Source: Shewanella cutis
GTDB taxonomy: Bacteria > Pseudomonadota > Gammaproteobacteria > Enterobacterales > Shewanellaceae
DNA length: 64,000 bases
Reading direction: 5' to 3'
Assembly (NCBI RefSeq): GCF_022410515.1
Contig: NZ_JACSDI010000016.1
Span: 1 to 64,000, forward strand
Below the pieces are notes generated by a model that was not told where the DNA came from, made no database searches, and worked only from the letters and a program-made list of their open reading frames with translations. The position numbers and the translations under genes are program-made. Within the stretch, counting starts at the first letter, position 1; every line of letters starts with the position of its first letter. Shown piece by piece: positions 34,601 through 42,866 of the stretch.

Positions 34601-36031
34601 TCAACTGACTAAGGAAATAAACACCGCACTTAATCCAAGCGGAGCAACAAAGCGCACGAGAAAATGCCAAAGACGATAACGCCACGGATGCTCGCTTCCC
34701 TCCAATTCATCAGCAGTAATGGCAGTAGGTAATACCCACCCGACAAAAATGGCGACAAAAATGGCACATAAAGGCATTACTACAGTCGTAGTTAAGTAAT
34801 CGAACAAGTCAAAGAAGGTTTTATGCTCAAAAGCACCGATAAAATCCAGTGGATACACACCACTCAAATGATTAAAACTCAATACAGAAAGGCAACCCAA
34901 CGCCCAACTTAATGCCCCACACACAAGGGCAGACTTTAGCCTAGACCAGTGCAATTTCTCTTTCAGCCAAGCCACTGTACATTCCATCATTGAAATAGCG
35001 GAAGTTAATGCAGCAAAAAATAAGAGAAGAAAAAACAATGGTCCAATAATGGTACCTCCTGGCATTTGCCCAAATGCATAGGGCAATGCCATAAATACCA
35101 ACCCAGGCCCACCACTGGGATCCATATTATTAGCAAAAATGATCGGGAAGATAACCAATCCAGCTAATAGAGCAACCAAGGTATCGGCACCTATAATAGT
35201 GACAGAAGCATTAGGGATAGAAGTTTTCCGGTCTAAGTATGCCCCGTAGGCAATTAAGTTAGTTATCCCAACTCCGATTGAAAAGAACGCTTGCCCAATG
35301 GCATCAAGCACTACATCCGTGGTGATTTTTGAAAAGTCAGGAACCAGTAGAAACCGTACTCCTCGTATAAAATCCCCAGTTACTGCTGCATATATCACCA
35401 AAAGTAATAAAATAACAAATAGCATAGGCATCAATATCTTCGACGCACTTTCGATGCCCGCTTTCACTCCACGAGCCGATACGATAACGGTTAAGATCAA
35501 AAATGCACTCGCCCAGCAGAACAATTCAAAGGCATTGGCATTTAAGCCATCAAAGGAAGCTTGAATCGCGGTTTTATCCAGTCCAGCTAGCTCTCCCGTG
35601 GCCGATTTAGCCACATAAGCAAGGGTCCAGCCACCGACGACAATATAAAAGGAGAAAATAATGATAGCGGCAACCACGCCAACAAATCCCATCCAGCGCC
35701 AGGCTTGGCTGCGGTTGGCTTCACGGCAAACCTTAGCAATCGAATTGGGTGGACTCAATTGCCCACGTCGACCGATGAGTAATTCAGCCATTAAAATAGG
35801 TAACACCACCAACACCACAGACAAGATATACACCAGCACAAACGCCCCGCCGCCGTTTTCACCCGCGGCATAGGGAAAACGCCAAATGTTGGCCAATCCT
35901 ACCGCAGAACCAATAGCGGCTAATAAAAATCCCGCTTTTGATGACCATTGTTCATGCTCTGAGGCTGTTGAGCCTAAGGTGCTAGAATGACTAGACGAAG
36001 GCACAACGCCTTGAGAAATCGATGTTTGCAT
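34601..36031 (-). CDS. Sodium-dependent neurotransmitter-symporter family (NSS) amino-acid transporter
   Basis: The 476-aa protein has 11-12 membrane segments and the NSS hallmark WSSKAGFLLAAIGSAVGLANIWRFPYAAGENGGGAF near residues 30-65, which forms the Na+ and substrate site. Prokaryotic NSS proteins include the tryptophan transporter TnaT, and the adjacent kynureninase gene suggests tryptophan or kynurenine as substrate. A long hydrophilic N-terminus of about 28 residues precedes the first segment. The ATG at 36031 follows GAGGA at six bases; a GTG one codon earlier is less likely. Confidence 0.88.
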   Translation of the reverse strand: MQTSISQGVVPSSSHSSTLGSTASEHEQWSSKAGFLLAAIGSAVGLANIWRFPYAAGENGGGAFVLVYILSVVLVVLPILMAELLIGRRGQLSPPNSIAKVCREANRSQAWRWMGFVGVVAAIIIFSFYIVVGGWTLAYVAKSATGELAGLDKTAIQASFDGLNANAFELFCWASAFLILTVIVSARGVKAGIESASKILMPMLFVILLLLVIYAAVTGDFIRGVRFLLVPDFSKITTDVVLDAIGQAFFSIGVGITNLIAYGAYLDRKTSIPNASVTIIGADTLVALLAGLVIFPIIFANNMDPSGGPGLVFMALPYAFGQMPGGTIIGPLFFLLLFFAALTSAISMMECTVAWLKEKLHWSRLKSALVCGALSWALGCLSVLSFNHLSGVYPLDFIGAFEHKTFFDLFDYLTTTVVMPLCAIFVAIFVGWVLPTAITADELEGSEHPWRYRLWHFLVRFVAPLGLSAVFISLVS

Positions 36032-36143
36032 CACTTATCCTCGCTTATTATTTTTATATTATCTGTGGTTATACAGTATGTGCGTGCTTGGATATCGACG
36101 ACTGATGGCTAACGAGACAAAGGAAAGCTATCACGATACTTGC

Positions 36144-36177
36144 CTCATAAAGAGGCGCTATAGCGCCTCTTTATGAG
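36144..36177. terminator. Perfect 34-bp palindrome downstream of kynU
   Basis: Two 17-base arms (starting CTCATAAAGAGGCGC) are exact inverted copies with no spacer, and the centre reads CTATAG. It lies 10 bp after the kynU stop codon and would end the kynU transcript, although only a short U-run follows. No mismatch occurs across the full length. Confidence 0.65.
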
Positions 36178-36187
36178 TGATTAAATC

Positions 36188-37426
36188 TTAAGTCACCGCA
36201 TGACGTTGATTAAAACGCGGCTCTTGCCAACGGCCGGTCCCCATTATGTCTTTGATATGAGCTATGGCATCCCAAATATCCACATAACGTAAATACAAGG
36301 GGGTTAAGCCAAAACGCAAAATATTAGGCGCTCGAAAATCACCAACCACACCACAAGAAATTAATGCTTGTACTATGGCGTAACCCTGTGGGTGACTCAG
36401 TGCAATTTGGCTGCCGCGACTATCATCACTAGGCGAAACCAACTCAAATCCCGCATCAGGGCACTCTTGTTGCAGCAGTTGAATAAATACATCGCCTAAT
36501 CTTAAGGACTTAGCACGGATCTGTGCCATATTCACTCGCGACATGATCTCAAGCCCAACCTCAGCCACCGACATACTTAAAATTGGCTGAGTGCCACTGA
36601 GCATCTGCACAATATCAGCTGCAGGCGTGTAATCTCGTTCAAACGCAAAGGGAGATTTATGACCGTACCAACCCGTTAACGGTTGCAACGCTTTACCATG
36701 GTGACGGCGAGCAGCAAAAATAAACGCTGGGCTCCCAGGGCCGCCGTTGTAATATTTATAAGTACAACCCACAGCAAAATCGACATTACAGCCGTTAAGA
36801 TCCACCACCATTGCACCCGCACTATGGCATAAATCCCATATTGTAACTGCACCAACAGCATGTGCTTTAGCTGTCAGATCATGCATATTGAGTACTCGCC
36901 CAGTTTTATAATGCACCTGAGTTAGGCAAACAACAGCGATGCTGTCGTCAATTTTTTCTGCAATTTCATCGCCTTCGGCATAGACAATTTCGTGGTCAGC
37001 GCCAAGCAATTTAACCAACCCCTGAGCGGTATAGTTATCGGTTGGAAAATTACTGCCTTCCATCAAAATTCGACAACGCTCTGGACGAAGGGTCAAGGCG
37101 GCGGATAAGACCTTAAACACATTTATGCCAGTTGAATCTGTCATCACTACTTCATCATCATCCGCACCGATAGTCGGTGCAATCAACGCACCTAATCGAG
37201 TCGTCATGTGAAACCAGTCATGCTGATTCCAACTTTTTACGAGCCCTCTCCCCCACTCTTCTGCAACTGTTTGGTGTGCTTTTGCAATTGCCCTGACGGG
37301 CATGGCACCTAGCGAATTACCGCTCATGTAAATCATTTGCTCAGGTAAGCTAAATTCGTTTTTAAAATGCGCTAAGGGATCATCTAAGTCGAATCGCAAA
37401 CAATCTTCTCGAGTGAGTTTTTCCAC
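36188..37426 (-). CDS. kynU: Kynureninase
   Basis: The 412-aa PLP enzyme cleaves kynurenine (or 3-hydroxykynurenine) to anthranilate (or 3-hydroxyanthranilate) and alanine. Motifs seen are YMSGNSLGAMPVRA near residue 33, DSTGINVFKVLSAAL near 97-111, DLCHSAGAMVVDLN near 201, and the PLP-binding Lys in GCTYKYYNGGPGSPAF near 230. The length fits the family. Here it feeds the 3-hydroxyanthranilate operon lying 8 kb away on the same strand, so 3-hydroxykynurenine is the relevant substrate if the pathway is continuous. A monooxygenase to make it is absent from the window. Confidence 0.94.
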   Translation of the reverse strand: MEKLTREDCLRFDLDDPLAHFKNEFSLPEQMIYMSGNSLGAMPVRAIAKAHQTVAEEWGRGLVKSWNQHDWFHMTTRLGALIAPTIGADDDEVVMTDSTGINVFKVLSAALTLRPERCRILMEGSNFPTDNYTAQGLVKLLGADHEIVYAEGDEIAEKIDDSIAVVCLTQVHYKTGRVLNMHDLTAKAHAVGAVTIWDLCHSAGAMVVDLNGCNVDFAVGCTYKYYNGGPGSPAFIFAARRHHGKALQPLTGWYGHKSPFAFERDYTPAADIVQMLSGTQPILSMSVAEVGLEIMSRVNMAQIRAKSLRLGDVFIQLLQQECPDAGFELVSPSDDSRGSQIALSHPQGYAIVQALISCGVVGDFRAPNILRFGLTPLYLRYVDIWDAIAHIKDIMGTGRWQEPRFNQRHAVT

Positions 37427-37537
37427 GTTGTTTTACTCCACGGCTGGGGCGGCTTCATTGCCTCCCTCTATTTATTAACGCTATTTATACTAAGCGTCCC
37501 GCCCCAAAGTTAACAATAAATTTAACACCGCAAGCTA

Positions 37538-37553
37538 TAACATTTAACATATA
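37538..37553 (+). promoter_or_regulatory. Candidate regulatory motif upstream of kynU
   Basis: TAACATTTAACATATA lies about 112 bp before the kynU start, a distance and orientation like the related motif before nbaE. Shared control by the cluster's LysR protein is a hypothesis. Confidence 0.3.
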
Positions 37554-37674
37554 ATAAACGTAAAATTCGAACCGAAATGAATAAGTCAGAAAACAAAAAA
37601 CAGACTGTCACGGGTCTTAATATCCTCAATGGCAACAGCATTACCGCCAATTTTTCAACAAAGGCCATAAAAAA

Positions 37675-37698
37675 AAGCCCACCTCCATCGGTAGGCTT
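37675..37698 (-). terminator. Rho-independent terminator of the LVIVD-repeat gene
   Basis: On the minus strand AAGCCTACC and GGTGGGCTT pair (one G-T) around a 6-base loop and are followed by eight T residues. Confidence 0.85.
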
Positions 37699-37770
37699 AA
37701 TGAACAGACTTAAACATTTACAACCTTAATTGCAACGAAAAACCAAGGTTGATTGAATGATTTCAGTCAG

Positions 37771-39528
37771 TTAGTTTTTTTTATGAGAAGGCCGCACAGG
37801 CCAAGGCGTTTTAGGCGCACCTAAATTTGGCTCACCCAGCACTGGGCTTGATAACGCATAAAAACCGTGGTTAGTAAATAGCCAGAACAAATTGCGATCG
37901 TATTCAACATACACGCTGTGGGATAAATTCCCCCGCGCATATTCGGCCACCCTATCTTCATTAAATGGCGGAACAAAATAAGCTGTAATGGTTGGTTTGC
38001 TGATATCGCTTACATCAAATACCTGTAGGCCAGCATTGTAGAAGTTAAAAGGTAAAATGCCATCACGCGGCGTCCCCGGTTGAGTGTAATAACCAGTTCT
38101 CTTTGGTCCAAAACTGCCACGACGTTGGCAAAAATCGGTAAATTTAGCTTCTTTGGGCGGCGTAGGCCTAGGCAATACGCCGATAGCTTTAGGATTAACA
38201 GGATCGCTCACATCAATCATGTGCACATCTTTATAGGGCTCAAAACAGTCTTCATTAAGCGGATAGCCACTAAAATAAACAATCCCCGTTTTTTCAACCT
38301 GTGACACATCGATAAAATCCCCTTCAGTGCCCGCCACGCTTGGGGTAAAGTTCAAGTGACTGACCACTTTCATCTGTTTAGGATCTGAGATATCCACAAC
38401 ATAAAATCCCAATCCCCCCATCGCAGCATAAGCATATTTCCCCCCCTTTTCGGCCGATTTAGGGATAAACAGTGGCATTCGAGAACCCATCCAAGAGGTA
38501 CGGTTTCCCGCACGAGGATTGTCTTTGTAAGCCGCCTCATGGACAGGATCAAAAGCAATTTGCCCCGGTACAGTCAATTGATTTAAAAATCTAGGGTTCG
38601 ATGGATCAGACATATCCCAAGATTGATATCCTGCTGAATACAAGTCGTTGCCATATTCAGTTAAGGCATAGCTTGAATCCGGCGCCGCCGACACATACAT
38701 AACATCACCGCCAAAATACGCAGGAATATCTCTTACGCCAGAGCCTTGCTGCTTACCAATAGGTGCATCGGGATGACCGACATCCGTGGTGCGCTCGGCA
38801 AGTAATTTCCAGTCTGCAGGCAAGGGACCATTCATTTCATACACTTTAAATCCCTTCAAATGGGGAGCATGACGAATGGCATCAACCTTATCGGGTTCCC
38901 TTAATTTATCGTGCAATAAGCCAAAACGGCGAATTTCAAATGATTGCACCATGATCATTTTGCCTAGTTTGTCATTCCATTGAATGGACGCCGCGCCAAA
39001 CATATCCGCTTCAGGGTAAGGATTTTGCTCAGCTTCATCTGGACCATTTGCTCCCCAGGTATGGCCACGAGTTAATAATAATTTGACGTTTTTCGGCTCA
39101 GTAATATCGAAAATTTTTAAATCGCGACGCACATATTGATACAGATAACGGCGACCATCGAAATCAACAATATTCTGCCAAGTATGAAAAGGTTCGACGG
39201 TTATTGGGTAATAAGCCTCAACCTTCATATTTTTAATATATTGTTCTTTATCCCAATAATCGAGCTGTCCCTTAAAGGGCCGGCTTTCATAAGTATGTAC
39301 CGTCGCTTTAGGATGAATAAATAGACCCGTTTTAGGGTCCATTCCGTATGAGTTTTTTGAAGGTTCTTTTGGAGATTTGTCCCCAACAAGTTCCGTCACA
39401 CGCTTAACCCACTTGTCTTGTATGTCTATCGCCCCGCTTTTGTCTTCTGCCTGCGTGGAGACTGATAGTGCAATAGTTACACTTAACAACGATAGCCTAG
39501 TGAATATATTCAACTTATTTTTTTTCAT
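37771..39528 (-). CDS. Secreted LVIVD-repeat beta-propeller protein
   Basis: The 585-aa protein carries a Sec signal (MKKNKLNIFTRLSLLSVTIA, cleavage near residue 27) and repeated propeller blades of the LVIVD type, each ending in phrases such as FDITEPKNVKLL, WDMSDPSNPRFL, VDISDPKQMKVV, IDVSDPVNPKAI and FDVSDISKPTIT. Such proteins are periplasmic or surface exposed; no enzymatic activity is established. I placed the start at the ATG at 39528, which begins the signal peptide directly. It is adjacent to kynU on the same strand but has its own terminator, and carries a related upstream motif at 39637. A substrate-binding role for the cluster is possible. Confidence 0.75.
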   Translation of the reverse strand: MKKNKLNIFTRLSLLSVTIALSVSTQAEDKSGAIDIQDKWVKRVTELVGDKSPKEPSKNSYGMDPKTGLFIHPKATVHTYESRPFKGQLDYWDKEQYIKNMKVEAYYPITVEPFHTWQNIVDFDGRRYLYQYVRRDLKIFDITEPKNVKLLLTRGHTWGANGPDEAEQNPYPEADMFGAASIQWNDKLGKMIMVQSFEIRRFGLLHDKLREPDKVDAIRHAPHLKGFKVYEMNGPLPADWKLLAERTTDVGHPDAPIGKQQGSGVRDIPAYFGGDVMYVSAAPDSSYALTEYGNDLYSAGYQSWDMSDPSNPRFLNQLTVPGQIAFDPVHEAAYKDNPRAGNRTSWMGSRMPLFIPKSAEKGGKYAYAAMGGLGFYVVDISDPKQMKVVSHLNFTPSVAGTEGDFIDVSQVEKTGIVYFSGYPLNEDCFEPYKDVHMIDVSDPVNPKAIGVLPRPTPPKEAKFTDFCQRRGSFGPKRTGYYTQPGTPRDGILPFNFYNAGLQVFDVSDISKPTITAYFVPPFNEDRVAEYARGNLSHSVYVEYDRNLFWLFTNHGFYALSSPVLGEPNLGAPKTPWPVRPSHKKN

Positions 39529-39794
39529 ATACTTAACTAACCTTTCCGAATGGAACAGTGCAAAATACACCCTAACTTCAAGCGAGGAATTTTTCGTGCA
39601 AAATCAATACTAAAAAGAACGGCCCTAACAAACAAATAACTTTATAGATATATGTCATCACTTTTTTGTTATAACCGAGGCATTGATTCTAATCATCTGC
39701 GTTAATGAATATTGTGGGTAAGCACCCTACCTTTCAGGGTTATAAACTAGTAACTCAATATCATAGACAGCGTAAAAAAACGATTAAGGCTCCT

Positions 39795-41363
39795 CTACTT
39801 CGCTTTAAACCCGACTCTAAATCCGCCCCAATGTTTGCCATTCACATAAATAGGTACTGATAAATCATGCATAACTTCACCAGTATCTCGTTTATAGGTT
39901 TGTAGTAATACGGGATCTGTATGGGTCCCGCAGCGGATACCGGTAGGATCGTTAAATAAGCGTTTTGTGCGATTTTGCGTCATATCAACCTCAACTTTAC
40001 CGGTTAATGTTTGGCTAAAGCGCTTATTATGGGTTGGGAAATAACCTTTTTTATCAACGGCTCCGGCATAAATAATCTCACTATGTTTAGCAAGAATCGG
40101 TTCTTGAATGGCGGGAAAATATTGATCGGTGAAGCGGTCAAATGCAGTGGTATATTTTTGTGGCTGGGTATTCGCAATAGGCTGATATTTAGGATTAAAG
40201 AGTTCCGCCTCAGTAAAACTCGCGTTAGCTAATCCCTGAGCAAGTTTCTCGCCGCAAGCTTTTGCCGCTTCGTTAGCGAGTAATAGCACTTGTTGATCAA
40301 AGGTTTGAGTGTCCCAGTGCGACAGCGCTTTAAATATACCTTCCGTTGTTAATGTGAGAGTAAACGCCTGCTCAGAAACCACCATGCTTTGTCTAGCCGT
40401 CACTGTCAATGAGTCTCGGATCTGTGCTACCGAGGTACTAATCTCATTGGTGGTGTGATTATATTGTTTAAGCGAGCCTTCCATATCCCCGAGGGCATGC
40501 GCCGAGTGAGTCACAGAGGTTGAGATATCAGTAAAATGGCTATCTAACGCCGCCATCGCCCTAACCACATCAGCAGTTTGTAACACTACTCGCTCCATTA
40601 AGGCCGAACTTTTATCTGTTTGGGCACGAATTTCGAGCAACATCTTACCGATATCCTGAGTTGCACCTGCCGTTTTTCCGGCAAGGCTTCGCACCTCATC
40701 TGCCACTACCGCAAAACCACGACCTTGCTCTCCCGCCCTCGCCGCTTCAATGGCCGCATTCAACGCCAGTAAGTTGGTTTGTTCAGCCACCGCATTTATG
40801 ACTTCGGTGATTTTTTGAATTTGTTCAGCTTTTGACTTTAAGGCCAGCACTTGCGAAGCGGCTGTGTTGATATCCGTATTTAATGATTCGATAGCAGACA
40901 CGCCCTTTTGTGCTTGAGTTCGGCCTTGCACACTCAAGCGCTCTGCCTCCTGAGTTTGGACTAAAATGCTACTCGCATTATCACCAAGCAAGGCAGTCGT
41001 ATTACTCAATTGCGCAGCCGCTACCGCGATAGCACTCGCATGTTCGCCATTAGACTCAATGGATTTATTCAATAAATCAATAAAATGTGAGACCTCAGCA
41101 GAACCAATTGCAATCTTACTGGTTTGGACACTAATGTCATGTTCAGCGGAGCTTAACCTATTGAGTTTAATAATATCTTTCTCTAGTGTTTGCGCCTTGT
41201 GACTCAAAACACGCTTCACAATCCATAACACCCAAACACAAACGATCCCCCCTAAAACCAAGGCATGTGTCAAACCAGAGAGGGAGATGGTGTTGAGTAA
41301 AAGGCTACAAAATACGACCAAGACCAAACTCAGTGCGATGATGATTTTATGCTGTAATTCCAT
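39795..41363 (-). CDS. Methyl-accepting chemotaxis protein with C-terminal sensor-like domain
   Basis: The 522-aa chemoreceptor has two N-terminal membrane segments (about residues 6-24 and 31-48) with almost no periplasmic loop, then a cytoplasmic methylation/signalling helix bundle. The signalling tip reads EQTNLLALNAAIEAARAGEQ. After the helical region a C-terminal domain of about 150 residues (FDRFTDQYFPAIQEPIL through VPIYVNGKHWGGFRVGFKAK) resembles a Cache/PAS-like sensor placed downstream of the signalling part, so it should sense a cytosolic ligand. The ATG at 41363 follows GAGA. Its last codons form the right copy of the 19-bp direct repeat. Confidence 0.88.
   Translation of the reverse strand: MELQHKIIIALSLVLVVFCSLLLNTISLSGLTHALVLGGIVCVWVLWIVKRVLSHKAQTLEKDIIKLNRLSSAEHDISVQTSKIAIGSAEVSHFIDLLNKSIESNGEHASAIAVAAAQLSNTTALLGDNASSILVQTQEAERLSVQGRTQAQKGVSAIESLNTDINTAASQVLALKSKAEQIQKITEVINAVAEQTNLLALNAAIEAARAGEQGRGFAVVADEVRSLAGKTAGATQDIGKMLLEIRAQTDKSSALMERVVLQTADVVRAMAALDSHFTDISTSVTHSAHALGDMEGSLKQYNHTTNEISTSVAQIRDSLTVTARQSMVVSEQAFTLTLTTEGIFKALSHWDTQTFDQQVLLLANEAAKACGEKLAQGLANASFTEAELFNPKYQPIANTQPQKYTTAFDRFTDQYFPAIQEPILAKHSEIIYAGAVDKKGYFPTHNKRFSQTLTGKVEVDMTQNRTKRLFNDPTGIRCGTHTDPVLLQTYKRDTGEVMHDLSVPIYVNGKHWGGFRVGFKAK
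39797..39815 (+). repeat. Right copy of 19-bp direct repeat at the 3' end of the chemoreceptor gene
   Basis: ACTTCGCTTTAAACCCGAC here encodes VGFKAK and part of the stop codon of the chemoreceptor. The identical left copy at 20799-20817 is in the same orientation. Insertion that regenerates the 3' end of a target gene is a known habit of integrating elements. Confidence 0.65.
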
Positions 41364-41751
41364 ATTGTTTCTCACCGAGAAAAGGTACAAGCAAAATGAG
41401 ATACAAATATTCACTTGCCATCCATTGCTATTTGAGCCACTACAGCAAGTAAATAGACAAATTTGAAAGCGACGTAAGTGATTGTATCTCTCTGACTAAA
41501 TTGAACTATTCACTCATGCATTATTTTAGAGCGATAGCCTATCTTCAGTGCTCTATCGCGCTTATGGCATTAGACCTTAGTATAGATTTGGCAGAATTAT
41601 TCAATAAATAGCCCCAAAAATGCCCGTCATTTTTAGCTGACAAAATGTGGTATTCATCGCTTTATTGGCAATAATTCCGAGCAGAGTGACTGCACATACC
41701 GCCAGAAAACTGCTAATATCGGCGCAATTTTTTTGAGCTAACGAGATCAAG
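41364..41751. other. 388-bp divergent intergenic region
   Basis: It lies between the chemoreceptor and yebC starts. An inverted repeat GCGATAG/CTATCGC (41531-41537 and 41553-41559) could be an operator or a small hairpin. No open frame is supported, and no promoter stands out clearly. Confidence 0.4.
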
Positions 41752-42474
41752 ATGGGCAGAGCATATCAAAACCGTAAAGAATCTATGGCGAAAACAGCTG
41801 GCCAGAAAACCCGCCTCTACTCGCGCTACGGTAAGGAAATTTACGTAGTCGCCAAGCAAGGTGGTGTCGAGCCAGATGGTAACTTATCACTGCGTCGCTT
41901 AATTGAGCGCGCGAAGAAAGATCAAGTACCAGCCCACGTTATCGAGCGTGCTATCGATAAAGCCAAAGGTGGTGGCGGTGAAGATTATGATACAGCCCGT
42001 TATGAAGGTTTCGGCCCAGGTAACTGCATGGTTATTGTGGACTGCTTAACCGATAACGTGAAACGTACCTTCACCGAAGTGCGTCAAGCCTTTGTGAAAA
42101 ACGATGCCAAACTCGGCACACCCGGTACCGTAGGCCATATGTTTGACCAATCTGCCGTGTTCGTTTTCCCCGGTGAAGATGAAGATGCCATCCTCGAAAT
42201 TCTAATGATGGCCGATGTCGATGTGAACGATGTCGAAGTAGAAGATGGCATGATCAGCGTTATCGCACCGCACACCGAGTTTTTCAAAGTAAAAACTGCG
42301 CTGACAGATGCGATACCAGATATCAACTTCGAAGTAGAGAACATCACTTTCGTGCCCCAAACCATGACCCCAGTGTCTGGTGAAGATGTGGCGGTATTCG
42401 ACAAATTTATCGCCGCTTTAGAAGATTGTGACGATGTGCAAAACGTGTATCACAATGCTGAAATTCAAGATTAA
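41752..42474 (+). CDS. yebC: YebC/PmpR/TACO1-family protein
   Basis: The 240-aa protein begins MGRAYQNRKESMAKTAGQK and contains the family core YEGFGPGNCMVIVDCLTDN at about residues 84-102 and GTVGHMFDQSAVF near 125. The N-terminus without the usual AGHSKW sequence is closer to the YeeN branch. YebC-family proteins were long called DNA-binding regulators, and recent work implicates them in helping ribosomes through difficult sequences. It is monocistronic with a strong terminator. GAGA lies five bases before the ATG. Confidence 0.9.
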   Translation: MGRAYQNRKESMAKTAGQKTRLYSRYGKEIYVVAKQGGVEPDGNLSLRRLIERAKKDQVPAHVIERAIDKAKGGGGEDYDTARYEGFGPGNCMVIVDCLTDNVKRTFTEVRQAFVKNDAKLGTPGTVGHMFDQSAVFVFPGEDEDAILEILMMADVDVNDVEVEDGMISVIAPHTEFFKVKTALTDAIPDINFEVENITFVPQTMTPVSGEDVAVFDKFIAALEDCDDVQNVYHNAEIQD

Positions 42475-42491
42475 TTAAAATCTTACTAAAT

Positions 42492-42519
42492 AAAAACGCA
42501 GCCATTGAGCTGCGTTTTT
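42492..42519 (+). terminator. Rho-independent terminator of yebC
   Basis: AAAAACGCAGC and GCTGCGTTTTT form a perfect 11-bp stem with a 6-base loop and a T-run. Confidence 0.9.
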
Positions 42520-42523
42520 ATTT

Positions 42524-42781
42524 GCAGGCATTAATTGCCTACGCCGAGAGTTACGCCGTATCCATACAAGTATGAGCATCTGCGACTCATACCACTCTCC
42601 AACCAAGTTCAGCTGCAATCCGACAATTGGTATCGATACAATATTGAGTCTTCATTCCTACTATCACTAAGTCAGTAATCCCCTGATGGGCTAACGCCTC
42701 GGCAAACCCCGTTTGAGAAAAACAACTAGGCTTAGTTTTATCAAAGATATTATCCACTTTAGGATTGTTGATGGAGTCCAT
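42524..42781 (-). pseudogene. Remnant of an isochorismatase-family cysteine hydrolase
   Basis: An open segment of 64 codons (from 42781) matches the C-terminal half of isochorismatase-like hydrolases: ITDLVIVGMKTQYCIDTNCR contains the catalytic-Cys loop. The frame then meets TGA, but reading on in the same frame gives VADAHTCMDTA, then TAA, LSA, TAG and AIN. This is exactly how the family continues. So the gene has at least three in-frame stops and has lost its N-terminal half with the catalytic Asp. It ends against the yebC terminator. A stop-codon suppression mechanism is very unlikely. Confidence 0.75.
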
Positions 42782-42820
42782 ACATCGAGCTCAGGTTAAT
42801 GTAATAAACAACACCAACGA

Positions 42821-42843
42821 AAAAGGGCCTTAAAGGCCCTTTT
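42821..42843 (-). terminator. Rho-independent terminator of hpf
   Basis: AAAAGGGCC and GGCCCTTTT form a 9-bp stem with a 5-base loop; five T residues follow on the minus strand, about 24 bp beyond the hpf stop codon. Confidence 0.88.
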
Positions 42844-42866
42844 CAATCTGCTCAGTACTGCAGAAA

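Larger units (their letters stand above)
37427..37770. other. 344-bp intergenic region upstream of kynU
   Basis: The kynU side is AT-rich and carries TAACATTTAACATATA at 37538-37553, similar to the motif before nbaE. The other end holds the terminator of the LVIVD-repeat gene. I see no gene in it. Confidence 0.45.
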
